Source: Podochytrium sp. JEL0797 (taxonomy: Eukaryota > Chytridiomycota > Chytridiomycetes > Chytridiales > Chytriomycetaceae). Taken from it: a stretch of 20,553 nucleotides of DNA. The stretch lies in the NCBI GenBank assembly GCA_027596195.1, contig JADGJG010000422.1, positions 1-20,553 on the forward strand. Reading direction: 5' to 3'. Shown in pieces: positions 9,359 to 19,031 of the stretch. The notes under the pieces were generated by a model that was given only the letters and a program-made list of their open reading frames with translations, had not been told where the DNA came from and ran no database searches. The position numbers and the translations under genes are program-made. How positions within the stretch are numbered: position 1 is the first letter of the stretch; the number at the start of each line of letters is the position of its first letter.

Positions 9359-9682
9359 TCAAACAGAAAGCGTGAAGTGTGCTTGGCCGTGCTTGGCCAT
9401 TGAACTCTGCAACCCCGCCATCAAACACTCCTGCCTCCCTTGGAGTTCTGTGATGCTTTCCCGCACTGCATTCATGCGCTGCTTGAGTTCCATGTGGTCT
9501 TTTATCTGCCGGATGCGGTGGTCGTTGAGGGTGGATGGTGGCTCCGAGTCCGAGGACAAGTCCGCTGTCATTTTCAATCGCATGGGGTCGAGAGCAGGCA
9601 GATCTTGAGGGGAGGGAACGGAGAGGGTTGGGTTCCGATGGGTTGATGGGAGTGGATGAGTATGTTGTTGACTGGATGGCAT
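9359..9682 (-). CDS. Small predicted coiled-coil protein, unknown function
   Basis: A single exon of 107 residues. The first third is polar and Pro/Ser-rich. The middle holds DLSSDSEPPSTLNDHRI, and residues from about 54 to 95 look like an amphipathic coiled coil (RIRQIKDHMELKQRM, then NAVRESITELQGRQE). I recognise no family. Support comes from protein-like composition, the heptad pattern and a correctly placed AATAAA downstream. It is convergent with transporter copy B, with 110 bases between stops. A 5' exon upstream is possible, because the N terminus is not constrained by any motif. Confidence 0.5.
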   Translation of the reverse strand: MPSSQQHTHPLPSTHRNPTLSVPSPQDLPALDPMRLKMTADLSSDSEPPSTLNDHRIRQIKDHMELKQRMNAVRESITELQGRQECLMAGLQSSMAKHGQAHFTLSV

Positions 9683-10331
9683 TGCTTGATTGCTTGGTTG
9701 CTTCGATTCCGACGATTTTTTTCAAGGATCAGAGTGCCTTTATTATTAGAAATGGGGAACAGGGTGGATATTGATTGTAGTGAAGTATTTCCACACCCAC
9801 CCACTTTTCTACCCCTCTTGGAATGTTTTATGCAACTGTTTTGTCTGGAAAAACGGCTGCTGTTTGTTGACAACTCACAACGGGTAAATTTAGCACTTGC
9901 ACCGAGTGAATATTTCAGAGAGAACAAATGGGATGCGAAATCATCTGTGTTTGGGAGTGCCCCAATCACAGAGTTTTTTTTTTATGACTCACTTTCATAC
10001 GAGTCATGTCTGATATTGATCTGCACATGACATCAGCACTGATTGGGACATGACATCAGCACATTCAATCAACTTACAAACGCAGATAAGTACTAACCGA
10101 GAATTTTTTGATTTTGAAGCGCGCACAAGGTTTCGCTTTCTCGTGGAACTGTGGAAACCGATTTCCCACTTCATACGTACAAAGGCCTCCAAAAAAACAA
10201 ATTTCTCGGTGGCCCTTGAAGAAGGTGCGATCAATAGCGCCGCAACGGGTTCAACAGCTGCGCTTTGACAGGCTCGTCGGCATCGAACTTTCTTTCGCCC
10301 AAAAAAAGCTCCAACCAAATATTAGATCAAA
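9683..10331. other. Intergenic region upstream of the CYSTM array
   Basis: This 649-base gap has several short open frames, but none shows a domain, good composition or splice context. It holds the promoter of the first CYSTM gene, including a cluster of bZIP-like motifs listed separately. It probably also holds the promoter of the small minus-strand gene. Confidence 0.5.
9984..10062. promoter_or_regulatory. Cluster of bZIP-like sites upstream of the CYSTM genes
   Basis: TGACTCA at 9985-9991 matches the AP-1/Gcn4 core. ATGACTC at 9984-9990 and GAGTCAT at 10001-10007 form an inverted pair. A 15-base direct repeat, ACATGACATCAGCAC, occurs at 10025-10039 and 10048-10062 and carries TGACATCA, one base from the CRE palindrome. 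Four bZIP-like cores within 80 bases suggest stress- or nutrient-responsive control of the array, about 270 bases upstream of the first ATG. Binding is inference. Confidence 0.4.
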
Positions 10332-10697
10332 ATGGGTGTACGTACAGCCTCAGCAGATGAACTGATTGCTGTTTTCGCTAACATCTCCTACATCTAGTAC
10401 GGAAATAACGATCACTGCCACCAACCTCACGCTCACGGCGGATATCAACAGCAGCCCGGCATGCAGCATCAACAACCAATGTGAGCCTCTCCCCTCTTTC
10501 ACTTGCTTTCGAACCAAACGCCTGAATTCTTGGACACGCACAGGTATCCGCCCCAACAAGCCCCACAAGTCATTTACATTCAACAACAAGCGCCGCCCGA
10601 GAAGGACAGGGGATGCTGCTTCGGATGTCTCGCCGCAATTTGTTGCTGTTGCGCAGTGGATAGTTTCTTTGACATGTGTTGCAGCTGTTGTTGTTGA
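10332..10697 (+). CDS. CYSTM-type Cys-rich transmembrane tail protein (copy 1)
   Basis: Three exons: 10332-10337, 10398-10480 and 10544-10697 (introns 60 and 63 bases); 80 residues. The first coding exon is only ATG GGT, and the second intron splits an internal ATG codon (AT|G). The N-terminal half is a Gln/Pro/His/Tyr-rich tail (GGYQQQPGMQHQQPMYPPQQ). The C-terminal part is the module KDRGCCFGCLAAICCCCAV followed by DMCCSCCC, typical of CYSTM proteins. These are small stress-related peptides that associate with the plasma membrane through a palmitoylatable Cys-rich helix. Exon layout and protein are shared with the copy at 11771-12116. Confidence 0.85.
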
Positions 10698-11232
10698 GGC
10701 TTGTTGATCACAAATCAGTTGGTTTAGAATTCAAGAAACGATTAAAAAGTGAGAGGTCTTGAATCTTGTTTGCTACGCGAAATATGAAACCTCACTCTCC
10801 TTTCCTATTGATTTTTGAATCCTTTCATCACCGAAATCATCTAATTTCATTTTATCCTTTTTTATGACTGTGTAATCCGAAGTACATGGAAAGGTGAGCT
10901 TGGCCAGCAGTGTGCTTGTTTTTACGCTTTTTAATCTCTTACTTCACTCATCGCACCTATTGTTTATAATCAATTCTCCGATCGCAGTAAGTAATATATT
11001 TACGGGTGGTGGAGCGATAGAGGGGTTGAATCCCAGGTCAAACTCAATGGGGGTTTGACGCTGCTAACGAACTCAGGAACAAGTTTCGTGCGTGATCATT
11101 GTTCAGCTCAGACAATGAGAACGCATTGTTTACAGATCAGTTTTTGATGATGTATTTCATGACTGCGGAGGGGTGGGGCATAAGGGAGGGTAAAATTCAT
11201 CGTCCCTCCCTTTCCCCCGATTTATTCTCAAA
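10698..11232. other. Spacer between CYSTM copies 1 and 2
   Basis: The spacer is 535 bases, mostly A/T-rich, with no convincing gene. A small hairpin (GTCAAAC 11037-11043 with GTTTGAC 11053-11059) lies beside GGTTGAATCCC, which only faintly resembles a tRNA B box. The right part must contain any promoter of the middle copy. Confidence 0.5.
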
Positions 11233-11620
11233 ATGTGAGTCGTCGGGGCATGCCCGTCTTGTAGAGCAACACGATCTAACCATACTCCTCTTGCCGTGCA
11301 GTACGACTAGCCCCAACAGCCTCCACCACATCAGGTTCGTCCCGCCAGACAATCCCCACTCCTCCGAGTGATCTTCACCCGCGCAAAGAACCTCCACTGA
11401 TATTTATTGTTTCCCACATCCAGGGATACGTCCAGCAGCCATACGTGCAAGCCCAAGGACAGCCCCAGATGTGAGAGTCTCGCTAACAGCCGTTTTTTTC
11501 TCGCTTGATGCTGTGATCATCCAGGAGACGCCCAAGAAGGAGCGTATATGTCTCTTCTCGTGCCTTGCCGCCATCTGTTTCTGCTGCGCGCTCGAAGAGG
11601 TCTGCTGTTGCATGGAGTGA
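11233..11620 (+). pseudogene. Middle CYSTM-type copy, apparently degraded
   Basis: The layout mirrors its two neighbours, but three features are damaged. (1) The start reads ATG TGAGTC where copy 3 has ATG|GTGAGT: the intact donor is one base short and the next codon is TGA. (2) The expected second exon at 11302-11334 reads Tyr-Asp-TAG before PQQPPPHQ. (3) The block at 11424-11470 ends in AT before GTGAGA, like the neighbours, but joining it to the CAG at 11522-11524 puts the last exon out of frame. The last exon (11525-11620) still encodes ETPKKERICLFSCLAAICFC and ends CCCME, so the Cys-rich module is intact. A weaker donor (GTGCAA at 11445) would restore the last junction, so a functional rearranged gene is not fully excluded. 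Confidence 0.65.
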
Positions 11621-11770
11621 TAAAAGTTGTTTTGTTTTGACGTCAATTTTGAGTGCTTGTCGATCGAGGGTGGAATCGACTCCGATTTTCAGAACCCCTT
11701 CAACCCCTTTTATCCGCTTTAAAAGCGGGGGCAATGGATCAACTCGATTCAAAAAAAAGCAGCCACAATC

Positions 11771-12116
11771 ATGGTGAGTTCGAATGGCTCCTTTTGAAGC
11801 CATCTTCCCCTTCCAACCACCCTCATTCTTTCACGCAGTACGCACAGCCTCAGATCCAGCCACAGTACGCACCACAGCCATACATGCAGCCGCAAGGGCT
11901 TCCGTATCAACCGCAGATGTGAGTTAATATTTCATCCGTTCCTTCCATTAACGAATCAAAATCGTCAGGTATCCACCGCAAGGCCAGCAGTCTGTGATTG
12001 TCCAGCAGTCCCCACCAAAGAAGGAGCACGGGTGTTTGTTTGGGTGTTTGGCTGCCATGTGTTTCTGTTGCGCGATTGAGGAGATGTGTTGCTGCGTGGA
12101 CGAATGGTGCTGCTGA
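11771..12116 (+). CDS. CYSTM-type Cys-rich transmembrane tail protein (copy 3)
   Basis: Three exons: 11771-11773, 11839-11918 and 11969-12116 (introns 65 and 50 bases); 76 residues. The first coding exon is the ATG alone, directly followed by the donor GTGAGT. The second intron splits an internal ATG codon exactly as in copy 1. The tail is Gln/Pro/Tyr-rich (YAQPQIQPQYAPQPYMQPQG). The C terminus is SPPKKEHGCLFGCLAAMCFC followed by CAIEEMCCCVDEWCC, a clear CYSTM module. It is expected at the plasma membrane; CYSTM peptides are linked to stress and metal tolerance in fungi and plants. An AATAAA follows at 12169. Confidence 0.87.
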
Positions 12117-12168
12117 TTTTGCACTTGATTATTTTGGAGAAAGCCCCTCCTCTTCCTTCTTTGCTGTG

Positions 12169-12174
12169 AATAAA
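12169..12174 (+). terminator. AATAAA polyadenylation signal of CYSTM copy 3
   Basis: AATAAA lies 53 bases after the TGA of copy 3, in the gap before the convergent coiled-coil gene. Confidence 0.55.
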
Positions 12175-12399
12175 AGAAAAGAAACTTCGGTGTTGCCAAA
12201 GCACTTCAATCTTGTTATAACAAAGCGTTGAAACGACCTCGAGCGATTGCATAAACAACGCCAAGAGCAGCTCGGTTTGCATGCGGAGAGGATTGGTGAG
12301 TTGAAGAGTGAAGCCTCCTCTCACCCATCATCCCAGATCCGGAATCAACCCACACATAAAATAATAAATTGCAAGTTGAGAAAAATATAGAATTTAGAA

Positions 12400-15300
12400 T
12401 CATAACCGCCGCAGCCCCAAAAACCCATGCCCAATCACCTCCTTCCTCCCCGCATGATAATGAATCGCCACCGTTGATTTCGCAGGCAAACTCAAAAAAT
12501 CCAACAAACTCAACCCCGTGACCGTCCCTTCCCTCACGACCCCATCCCCATCCTTCACGAACCCACTCGAATGTCTCACCACGTACCCCGGCGCGTTCAG
12601 CGCACTCAACACGCTTTCTCCATTCACAACGACTTGCACACTCGGACGCCATGTCACGTTGAAGAAAGCGAAGCTGAGTTCGTAGAGGCCAGGATCGCGG
12701 ATTCGGATGCAGGTGGAGCCTGGGGTCCATTTAAAGTTGTGGGGGTCTGTGTTGGTGCTTTGAAGGTCCCATGGGATTGAGGATCCGAGTTTGAGGGTGG
12801 AGGAGGTCCACAGGAACTGGGCGCATCGGTAAAAGGGTTGTCGCACGGCGGTTTCGTATGCCGTCTTGCAGGCTGTGAGGTCCGTGCTGAGAAGGTAGAG
12901 TTTTTCGTCAAAGTCGCGGTGGAGGGTGTTGAGGAGGTGGTGGGTTTGTTCGGTGGCATGAGAGTCAAAGTGGTCTGGGAGAGTGGTGGATTTGACGTGG
13001 TCGAGGATTTCGTGTTTGAGCTCTGTGAGGAGGGTTTCTGGGATGAGATTGTGGAGTGTGTTGGAGGTGGCGCGTTCGAGTTGATCCATCCACCGGTGTT
13101 CGAGAACGTCGAGTGTTTCGTGCATTTGAACTGCGGTAACGCCGTTCAGACTCCTCGGCTGGGTAGAATCTGGTCGGGCATCTTGTGCAATCGCTTTCAC
13201 CTCCTTCTTGAAGTTTTGAAGCCGCACATCCACGAGTTTCCGGACTTCGTCAAACACTTCTCGCTTCACACTCTCGACTTTCTCCATTCCACTCTTTTGC
13301 TGCTTCCCCGCCAGTTTCTCATGCATTCTCTTCAATTCATCCCTCGTTGCCAAATGTCGCATCAATTCTTCCAACACGGACGTGTCAACTTTGCTCCCCA
13401 TGCTCTTTTTCACGTCGTCCCACTTTTCATTGACTCTCTTTTCTAACGAAATCGATTCCAACTCAGCACCCGATTTCTTGCCTCCACCACTCCCTCCAGC
13501 CGCACCACCCAACTTTCTCAAATTCTCCATCGCCACGAGTTGGAAGTCAAACCGCCCTTGCAACACCTTCACACTCTCCACAACCTCGTCCACGTGTGAG
13601 CTTAGGCTCCGATGCTGTGCCTGGTGCGTAGTGAATGCGGATTCGAGGTCTTGGATCGATTCGGTAGTGTTGATGCGGTGCGATTTGAGTTGGAGTGTGA
13701 GGGTTTCGAGGTGGGATTGGAGGGAGGGGAGGGTGGTTTTGAGGAGTGTTTCGACTTCGTGCATGTGAGCGAGGGGTTGACGGACTGGGTTGCGATTTTT
13801 TCTGTTGGGTTAGAGCCGAAATCTGGAGGTAATCAAGACGTCTGGGGGGGGGGGGGTGCAAAAATTACCTGATTTCGGATACTCCTCCGCGCGGTTCATC
13901 AGGAATCTTGCCTCCATTTGCAAAATCCTCGCATCCATCCCATCCATCCGCGATTCAAACACCTTGAGGCGAGATTGGATCGCCTTGTCCACGTCAAACC
14001 GGTCCATGGCCTTATGCGCTGTATGGTGAGACTCGAGGTGATCGATGCGTGACATCAGGGTTTCGATTTTTTCGAGCAGGGTTGTGATGAGCGGGGTGTG
14101 GTTGGGAGTGTGTTTGGTAGAGATGGATGCTGTGTTGGAGGAGGTGGAGGTTGTGCGGTGTTTGGGGATCGTTTTGTGGAGGGTGGATTTCTTTGCGGTG
14201 GGTGTGTGTTTGGAAGCGATCGGTCTTTCCATGTCGCGTTTGTGCGGGGTGGGAGGAGACCCCGACGGCGAATCGGGCGATTCCGCGCGAGTTCCATGTG
14301 TAGGATCCGTTCTCTCCACCACTGCGTCGCCCTTCGTCACAATAGTTTCTGGTGGAGAATCGGCGAGCGTGTAGGATCCCGTCAAATTTTCCTTCATAAT
14401 GGCTCGTGTCACGGCCTCGTTCACAATGCTGTGTACTTTCTGCTCAAATTCGCCCTTCTTGGCGGCCGTTGCCATGGGCGTGGAATCAAACCCAAACGAC
14501 GCAGGTGCACCACTCTCACGAACCAAATTCAACCCCCGCCGCGAGTCTTTCAGAGATCCTACACCGGATCGATTTGCATAAAGAAGATCGCGACCGGAAT
14601 CCACGCTGTGAAGGACATTCTCGCGCGAAATGGCGTGCGATACAGCTTGTTGCACGATGCTGTGCATTCTGGTTTCGAATTCTCCCTCCGTTGCTGAGCT
14701 CGAGGTTTTGGTGTGATTCATGGGTTGGTAGGGAGTGGAGGAGGAGGATTTAAAGAAAGCGCTTTCACGCGTTTGTGGGGAGGTTGAAAATGGGTGAGTT
14801 GCGGTGGGTGCTCCCGAGTAGACGCTGGGCGAAGGGTATTTATGGGGAGAGTTGAATTCTCGACCAAATGCGGGACTTCCTCGGTCCGGAGAAGCGATTT
14901 GTTCAGGTGCCAACGCGATGGGAGAAGTCGAATTGAACCGAAACATTTGATCCACGCTTTTACTCCGAAATGCGGGTTGCTGTTGGGAGGAGGTAGAATA
15001 GGTAGGGGATCGCCATTGGGGACGCGGTGGGTCTCCTCGGAGCGCGTCGACTCCAGACACGGCTGTCAAAAAAATAAAATGAAATCAGCTACGAAGCCCC
15101 GGGGTGAGGCCGAAACACCTTACCATCCTTCAATGCCTGCACCGCATGTCCCTGATCCGTCATTGCCGCAATCACATCCGTGATTTTGGACGCATCCGGG
15201 AGCGGAGACGGGGTTCCGCGGCGGTAATTCGAACTGCTGAGAATCGGTAGCGACGATGCAACGCGGATCGGCGAATTTGTAAACGTGTGAGAGGATGAAA

Positions 15301-15523
15301 TGTCGGTGTGAAATCGGGTGGCTGGGGACGGCGATCGCGAAGGAGGGTGGGTCGATGATTCGTCTGTGAGGATGACGCGGTGGGTGGGTTCGGGGTCGGC
15401 GGGGAGGGTGTTGGATGCCGGGGCGGTGGTGGAATTGTTGCTGAAGAGGGACGTTTCTGAGAGATGTGGCCGCTGCTGCCATAAGAGACGCGAGTCGAGG
15501 GAGGCGACCGACGCCGATGTCAT
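12400..15523 (-). CDS. Large coiled-coil protein with C-terminal C1q/TNF-like domain
   Basis: Three exons: 15523-15124, 15062-13869 and 13784-12400 (introns 61 and 84 bases); 992 residues. Residues 1-440 are Ser/Pro/Thr-rich and probably disordered, apart from a duplicated helix motif near 260-282 and 337-359 (listed separately). Coiled coil follows from about 455 to 840, interrupted by a Gly-rich hinge near 625-635. The last 140 residues (about 851-992) read as a jelly-roll: LGSSIPWDLQ, then DPGLYELSFAFFN, VQVVVNGESVLSALN, GLSLLDFLSLP and finally GFLGLRRL. This matches C1q/TNF-like domains seen at the ends of coiled-coil proteins in protists and early fungi. It has no signal peptide, so a trimeric intracellular scaffold is inferred. 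The third-exon acceptor was chosen because it is the only one that keeps frame (phase 1). Confidence 0.8.
13844..13856 (+). repeat. G13 homopolymer inside an intron
   Basis: Thirteen consecutive G on the plus strand lie in the second intron of the coiled-coil gene. On the coding strand this is a C tract running into CAG. Using that CAG as acceptor would hit an in-frame stop, so it is not the functional splice site in this model. Confidence 0.9.
14386..14685 (-). repeat. Duplicated GEFE-HSIV-AV-AI-EN helix motif
   Basis: Two copies of a 23-residue motif lie in the disordered half of the coiled-coil protein, at 14685-14617 and 14454-14386. Copy 1 runs from GEFETRMHSIV to SRE plus Asn; copy 2 from GEFEQKVHSIV to MKE plus Asn. 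The shared pattern is GEFE-x-[RK]-[MV]-HSIV-x-[QE]-AV-[ST]-x-AI-x-[RK]-EN. Both would form an amphipathic helix, and both sit in sequence of low constraint, so they look like paired docking motifs. Confidence 0.75.
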
Positions 15524-15672
15524 TTTGTTGCGCGTGTCAACAAAAATAAATTGTCAACCAATTATAATAAAGGATGAAGGGATCTTCTTATCTCCATTAA
15601 ACGATCACATTAGGTGAGCTCGAAATCACGTTTACCTCACCAGACCCTCAACCCAAAAAAAAAAAGGAAAAT

Positions 15673-18600
15673 TCACGCCCTACCGGAGGATCTCCCTCCA
15701 CCGCCACCCCTCCCAACCTCCTTCCTCACCTCCCCCACACTCTTAACTCCAAGCCCACACCGCAAGCACTCCTCCCTCACCCCGTCATCATCCGTCACAA
15801 CCCACACCTCCCCACCACCACCCGCAGATTCCACAACCCCAGCCTCCCGCAACTTCTCCAACCGCTCAATCCCCTCCCGTTCACACTTGTCCCGGAAAAA
15901 CAGGCAACATCCCAAAAACGATTTCACCCACCGCGGCGGTGGAGCGCTTCCTTCCTCCAGGTAAGAAACGTCTTGCACCGTTTCCCCTCCGCGCTGGGAG
16001 ACTAAGCCTTCCTGTCCGGCACGTAATCGCTCTTCCAGCCACCGAATCGCCTCCCTCGCACCACGGTTCACACCTTCTTCACCCTTCTTCAACGCGTCCA
16101 AATCATGCACTACGGATTGTGCCACCACAACGCGGGCGGTAGGGACGGTGACGAGGTGCTTGAGGAAGGGGAGGTGGTGGGTATAGATGGAGGTGAAGGG
16201 GATGTAAGTTTTTGGGAGGGCGGGGACGATGGTTTGTTGAAGGTGGGTGATTTGGGTTTGGAGGAGGTGGAGGGCAAGGTTTTGGGAGGTTTTGAGGCGG
16301 TCGAGGCGCTTTTTGAGAGGGGGGCGTGTTAGAAAAACATAACCAGAAACGAAGGGAGGGAGGGTGTTAACACACCTTGCTTTCTTGATCTTTGACGACA
16401 AACTGGTTGCGTGAAGGAATGAATTCGAACCACGCGACTTCCGAACGTTCACTCATTCGTTTCGCGAGGGCGATCACTCTCGTCTCACGGAGGGGTGTCC
16501 AATTCGTGTCGCGGAGGTTGTTGGTGAAGTCCAAAATGCGAAGAGAGGACGACAGGATGCGAGGTGGATAGAATGGTTTGAGCGGGGTGAATCCGAGGAG
16601 GTATATGTCTTCGGGGAGAATTTGAGAGGCAAGAGAGGAGGGAGAGGATGGTAACAGATTTGTACAGAGTGTGGCAAGGGCGCGAGCGAATTTGGACATG
16701 TTCTAATGGAAATGTTTCAGTTGGATGGGCGATGGGAGAGGGTCTAAAACACTCACAGTGTACTGCGACTTCATCGAATCCGACACCCCATTCGCGTTCG
16801 TGTACTTTTCAAAGAGGGAAAATGCGTCCACGGGTGCTGCTGCGGAGCCACCGCGAGTCGTGTCGAGAGGACCCACGGAAACGCCCGAGTCCATCGTGAT
16901 GGGAAGAAACTGGGTATATAGCCATGCGCAGACAAGTCCCATTGGGTTATAGAGGGGAGCGGGGGCCGTGGAATCAGAGTCGTTGGTGGTGGTGTGGAGG
17001 TGAGTGAGACAGGAGGTGGAAAGCCGGAAGAGGAGGGAGAGTGTGAGGCATTGGAGAGTGCGTAGTCGATGCCGGATGGGAGGAGGTTTGTCTGTGGTTT
17101 GTAGTTTTTTGAGACGTGAGCCGATTTACGCGCACACGATTGGGGTTTCAAGTCTTTACCTCCGATTGCAAACAAGACGCCCAATTCCTCAAACGCGGCC
17201 ACCAACACAACCACAATCTGTTGCAACACCCGCGTCGTTTCTTTAGTCACCCTCCTCCTCCTCCTCGATGCGTCGTCCCGATCCTCTGTCTCGCCGTCCG
17301 AAATCGCTGCGTCACCGCTGTCCTGTGCCCGCGGCGACGACGACGACGACGATCCAACCAGTTCTTCGACGCAATAGCAAATTACATCCATCAGCGATTG
17401 GACTTCGGCGTCGGTGGCTGGTGACCACACAGTGAGCCGCGAATCGTCGGGATGGAACAGAAAGTTTCGGTGAAATTGAATGACGGAAGTGGACAACGTT
17501 TCGAGAAGGTTTAATCTTGATAGAGTGGAATTTTGGAAAGGAAAAACCGGGTTGTCAGTTTTTCGGGCTCTGAAACTAAGGGAGCGGGGGCGGGACTTAC
17601 GATTTGGCCACAATCGCGTCGATCGAAACAAGAGCAAAGCGGGACGTTATTTTGTCGTGGAATGTGGATAGGTTTCCTTTCGCGATTTGGAGTGGGGTTG
17701 TGTTGGATATGCTGATGGGACAATAGTCGGTGGTCAAAACAACGAATTCGGGCATTTCAGAGGAAAACTGAATCGTGGGGAAGTGGGTTCACCTCAATGT
17801 GTACCAATACAAGGCGTCTAAATAGTTTTTGCAAGAGGTGGATACAATGGCGAGTTGAGATTGCGGTTTTCCTGGTGGGGTTCCGAGTTAGTTGATTTCC
17901 TTCCCTGCCTGGCAGCCTGGCGAAAAACAACCAAAAACAGAGGAACGCACCTTGATCAGGACACACCCTCACGGCCCACAAATACACCTCCTTCACTCCG
18001 TCCCATTTTTCCGAACCTCCTCCGGCCAAAGAATACGTGACTTTGTAGCGCTCCAGGTCACCCAACCAAACAATGCTCTTGAATAAAACACGACGCATCA
18101 AGGCTGCGAATTCGGATTCGGAGGCAGGGGTGTTGGGTGGGAGGGAGGATTGCAAAGAATCAGTTGAAACGGAGCAGCACGAATTGCCATAGACTCGGAT
18201 GGTTTGAATCAAGGAGCGGTAGAAGATGGTTGCAGTTTCGAGAAAGGACACGAGGTGCGACGTTGCTGTTTGGAGGGAAGCCGCGTCTTTTGACTTGGAG
18301 GCCTTGATGGAATGGGGAAGCATGAGATCCAGAGAGCCAGCCACGAGTACACTCTCGCTCACCTTGGACACAAAGCCGCGCAACTCGTCCACTCGCTTGT
18401 GGACCGCAAGATTCCACATCAAATCGTCCACGTTCTTTTTGGCGAGAACATCGCGCAATGCGTCGAGATTCCGCGTGGCAACAAATGAGTCGATGGCGCA
18501 GACAAGAAGGTCGTGGAGTGTGTGGAGGAGCAGCAGCGGGTCGTTGCTTTTCTGTGTCTGGAGGGAGTGGGCCTGGCTGGGTGGTTTGACAGCATCGGGG

Positions 18601-18747
18601 ATCGAGTCGGAATTCAGGTGGGGATTCAAGGTTGCATTGCAAGTGTCCATCAGATGCGGTGATCAAACGCATCCCATGCGGAATGAAACAAGCTTACCGC
18701 CACAGTCGGTCAATGGTTGAGGATTGGTCTCCTTGTTTGCACGACAT
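15673..18747 (-). CDS. EST1/SMG5-like nonsense-mediated decay factor with degenerate PIN domain
   Basis: Eight exons: 18747-18698, 18576-17951, 17871-17793, 17711-17601, 17515-17160, 17091-16757, 16702-16376, 16308-15673; 839 residues. The N-terminal half carries the 14-3-3/TPR-like EST1 fold: VLFKSIVWLGDLERYK near 181-196, then VKEVYLWAVRVCPDQG and the GKPQSQLA / YLDALYWYTL repeat. The middle motif LPEDIYLLGFTPLK (548-561) is the EST1/SMG central-domain signature. The C terminus is a PIN fold (about 660-825), with VVHDLDALKKG and VVTDDDGVREECL. In SMG6 nuclease the first strand ends with a catalytic Asp (VPDT); here it is IPFT with Phe666, so cleavage is unlikely, as in SMG5. SMG5 recruits phosphatase and decay factors to UPF1. 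The start at 18747 was preferred over Met at 18650 because the GTAAGC donor and phase-2 acceptor give IDRLWRQAHSLQ, a family-like first helix. SMG7 or generic EST1 remain alternatives. Confidence 0.8.
17230..17360 (-). repeat. Low-complexity Ser and Arg triplet tracts in the SMG5-like gene
   Basis: GAC/TCG triplets near 17334-17353 encode six Ser, and CCT/AGG triplets near 17250-17270 encode five Arg. Acidic sequence lies between them (SDGETEDRDDAS). They form a disordered insert in the middle of the protein that is likely to vary between strains. Confidence 0.7.
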
Positions 18748-19031
18748 TTTATGCAGTTCAATTGGTAGGGATACAAGGGAGACTAGCAAGCAAGTTAGAT
18801 AGACTGCAGTTTGAATAAAGACTCAACCAAACTCACATGCAAATATGGACAGGCGTCGCTCCCACGAATTCGATCAATCGAAAGAAAAAATCGGCAAAAT
18901 TGTTCCCCCACGATTTGCTGACGATTTCATGCTGATCTTTCGGGAATAAGTCTTGATTATCAATGGAAAATATTCATTACTACTGTATTCTCAAGCAAAA
19001 GCCATGCTCCCCCCATCTTTCTCATTCAATT

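Noticed and set aside
9656..10030. Plus-strand 124-codon frame upstream of the CYSTM array
   Set aside because: It overlaps the start of the small minus-strand gene and runs through the promoter-like motif cluster; no motif or splice context.
10004..10318. Minus-strand 104-codon frame
   Set aside because: It lies in the CYSTM promoter region with no domain, no coiled coil and no polyadenylation signal.
11000..11060. Possible tRNA (GGTTGAATCCC resembles a T-arm)
   Set aside because: The B box lacks a base, and no acceptor stem, anticodon arm or A box can be drawn around it.
12838..13446. Plus-strand 202-codon frame
   Set aside because: It is a shadow of the coiled-coil exon on the minus strand, with biased composition and no recognisable domain.
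15614..15964. Plus-strand 116-codon frame with a KKKRK stretch
   Set aside because: It overlaps the PIN-domain exon in antisense and has low-complexity Pro/Ser composition without support.
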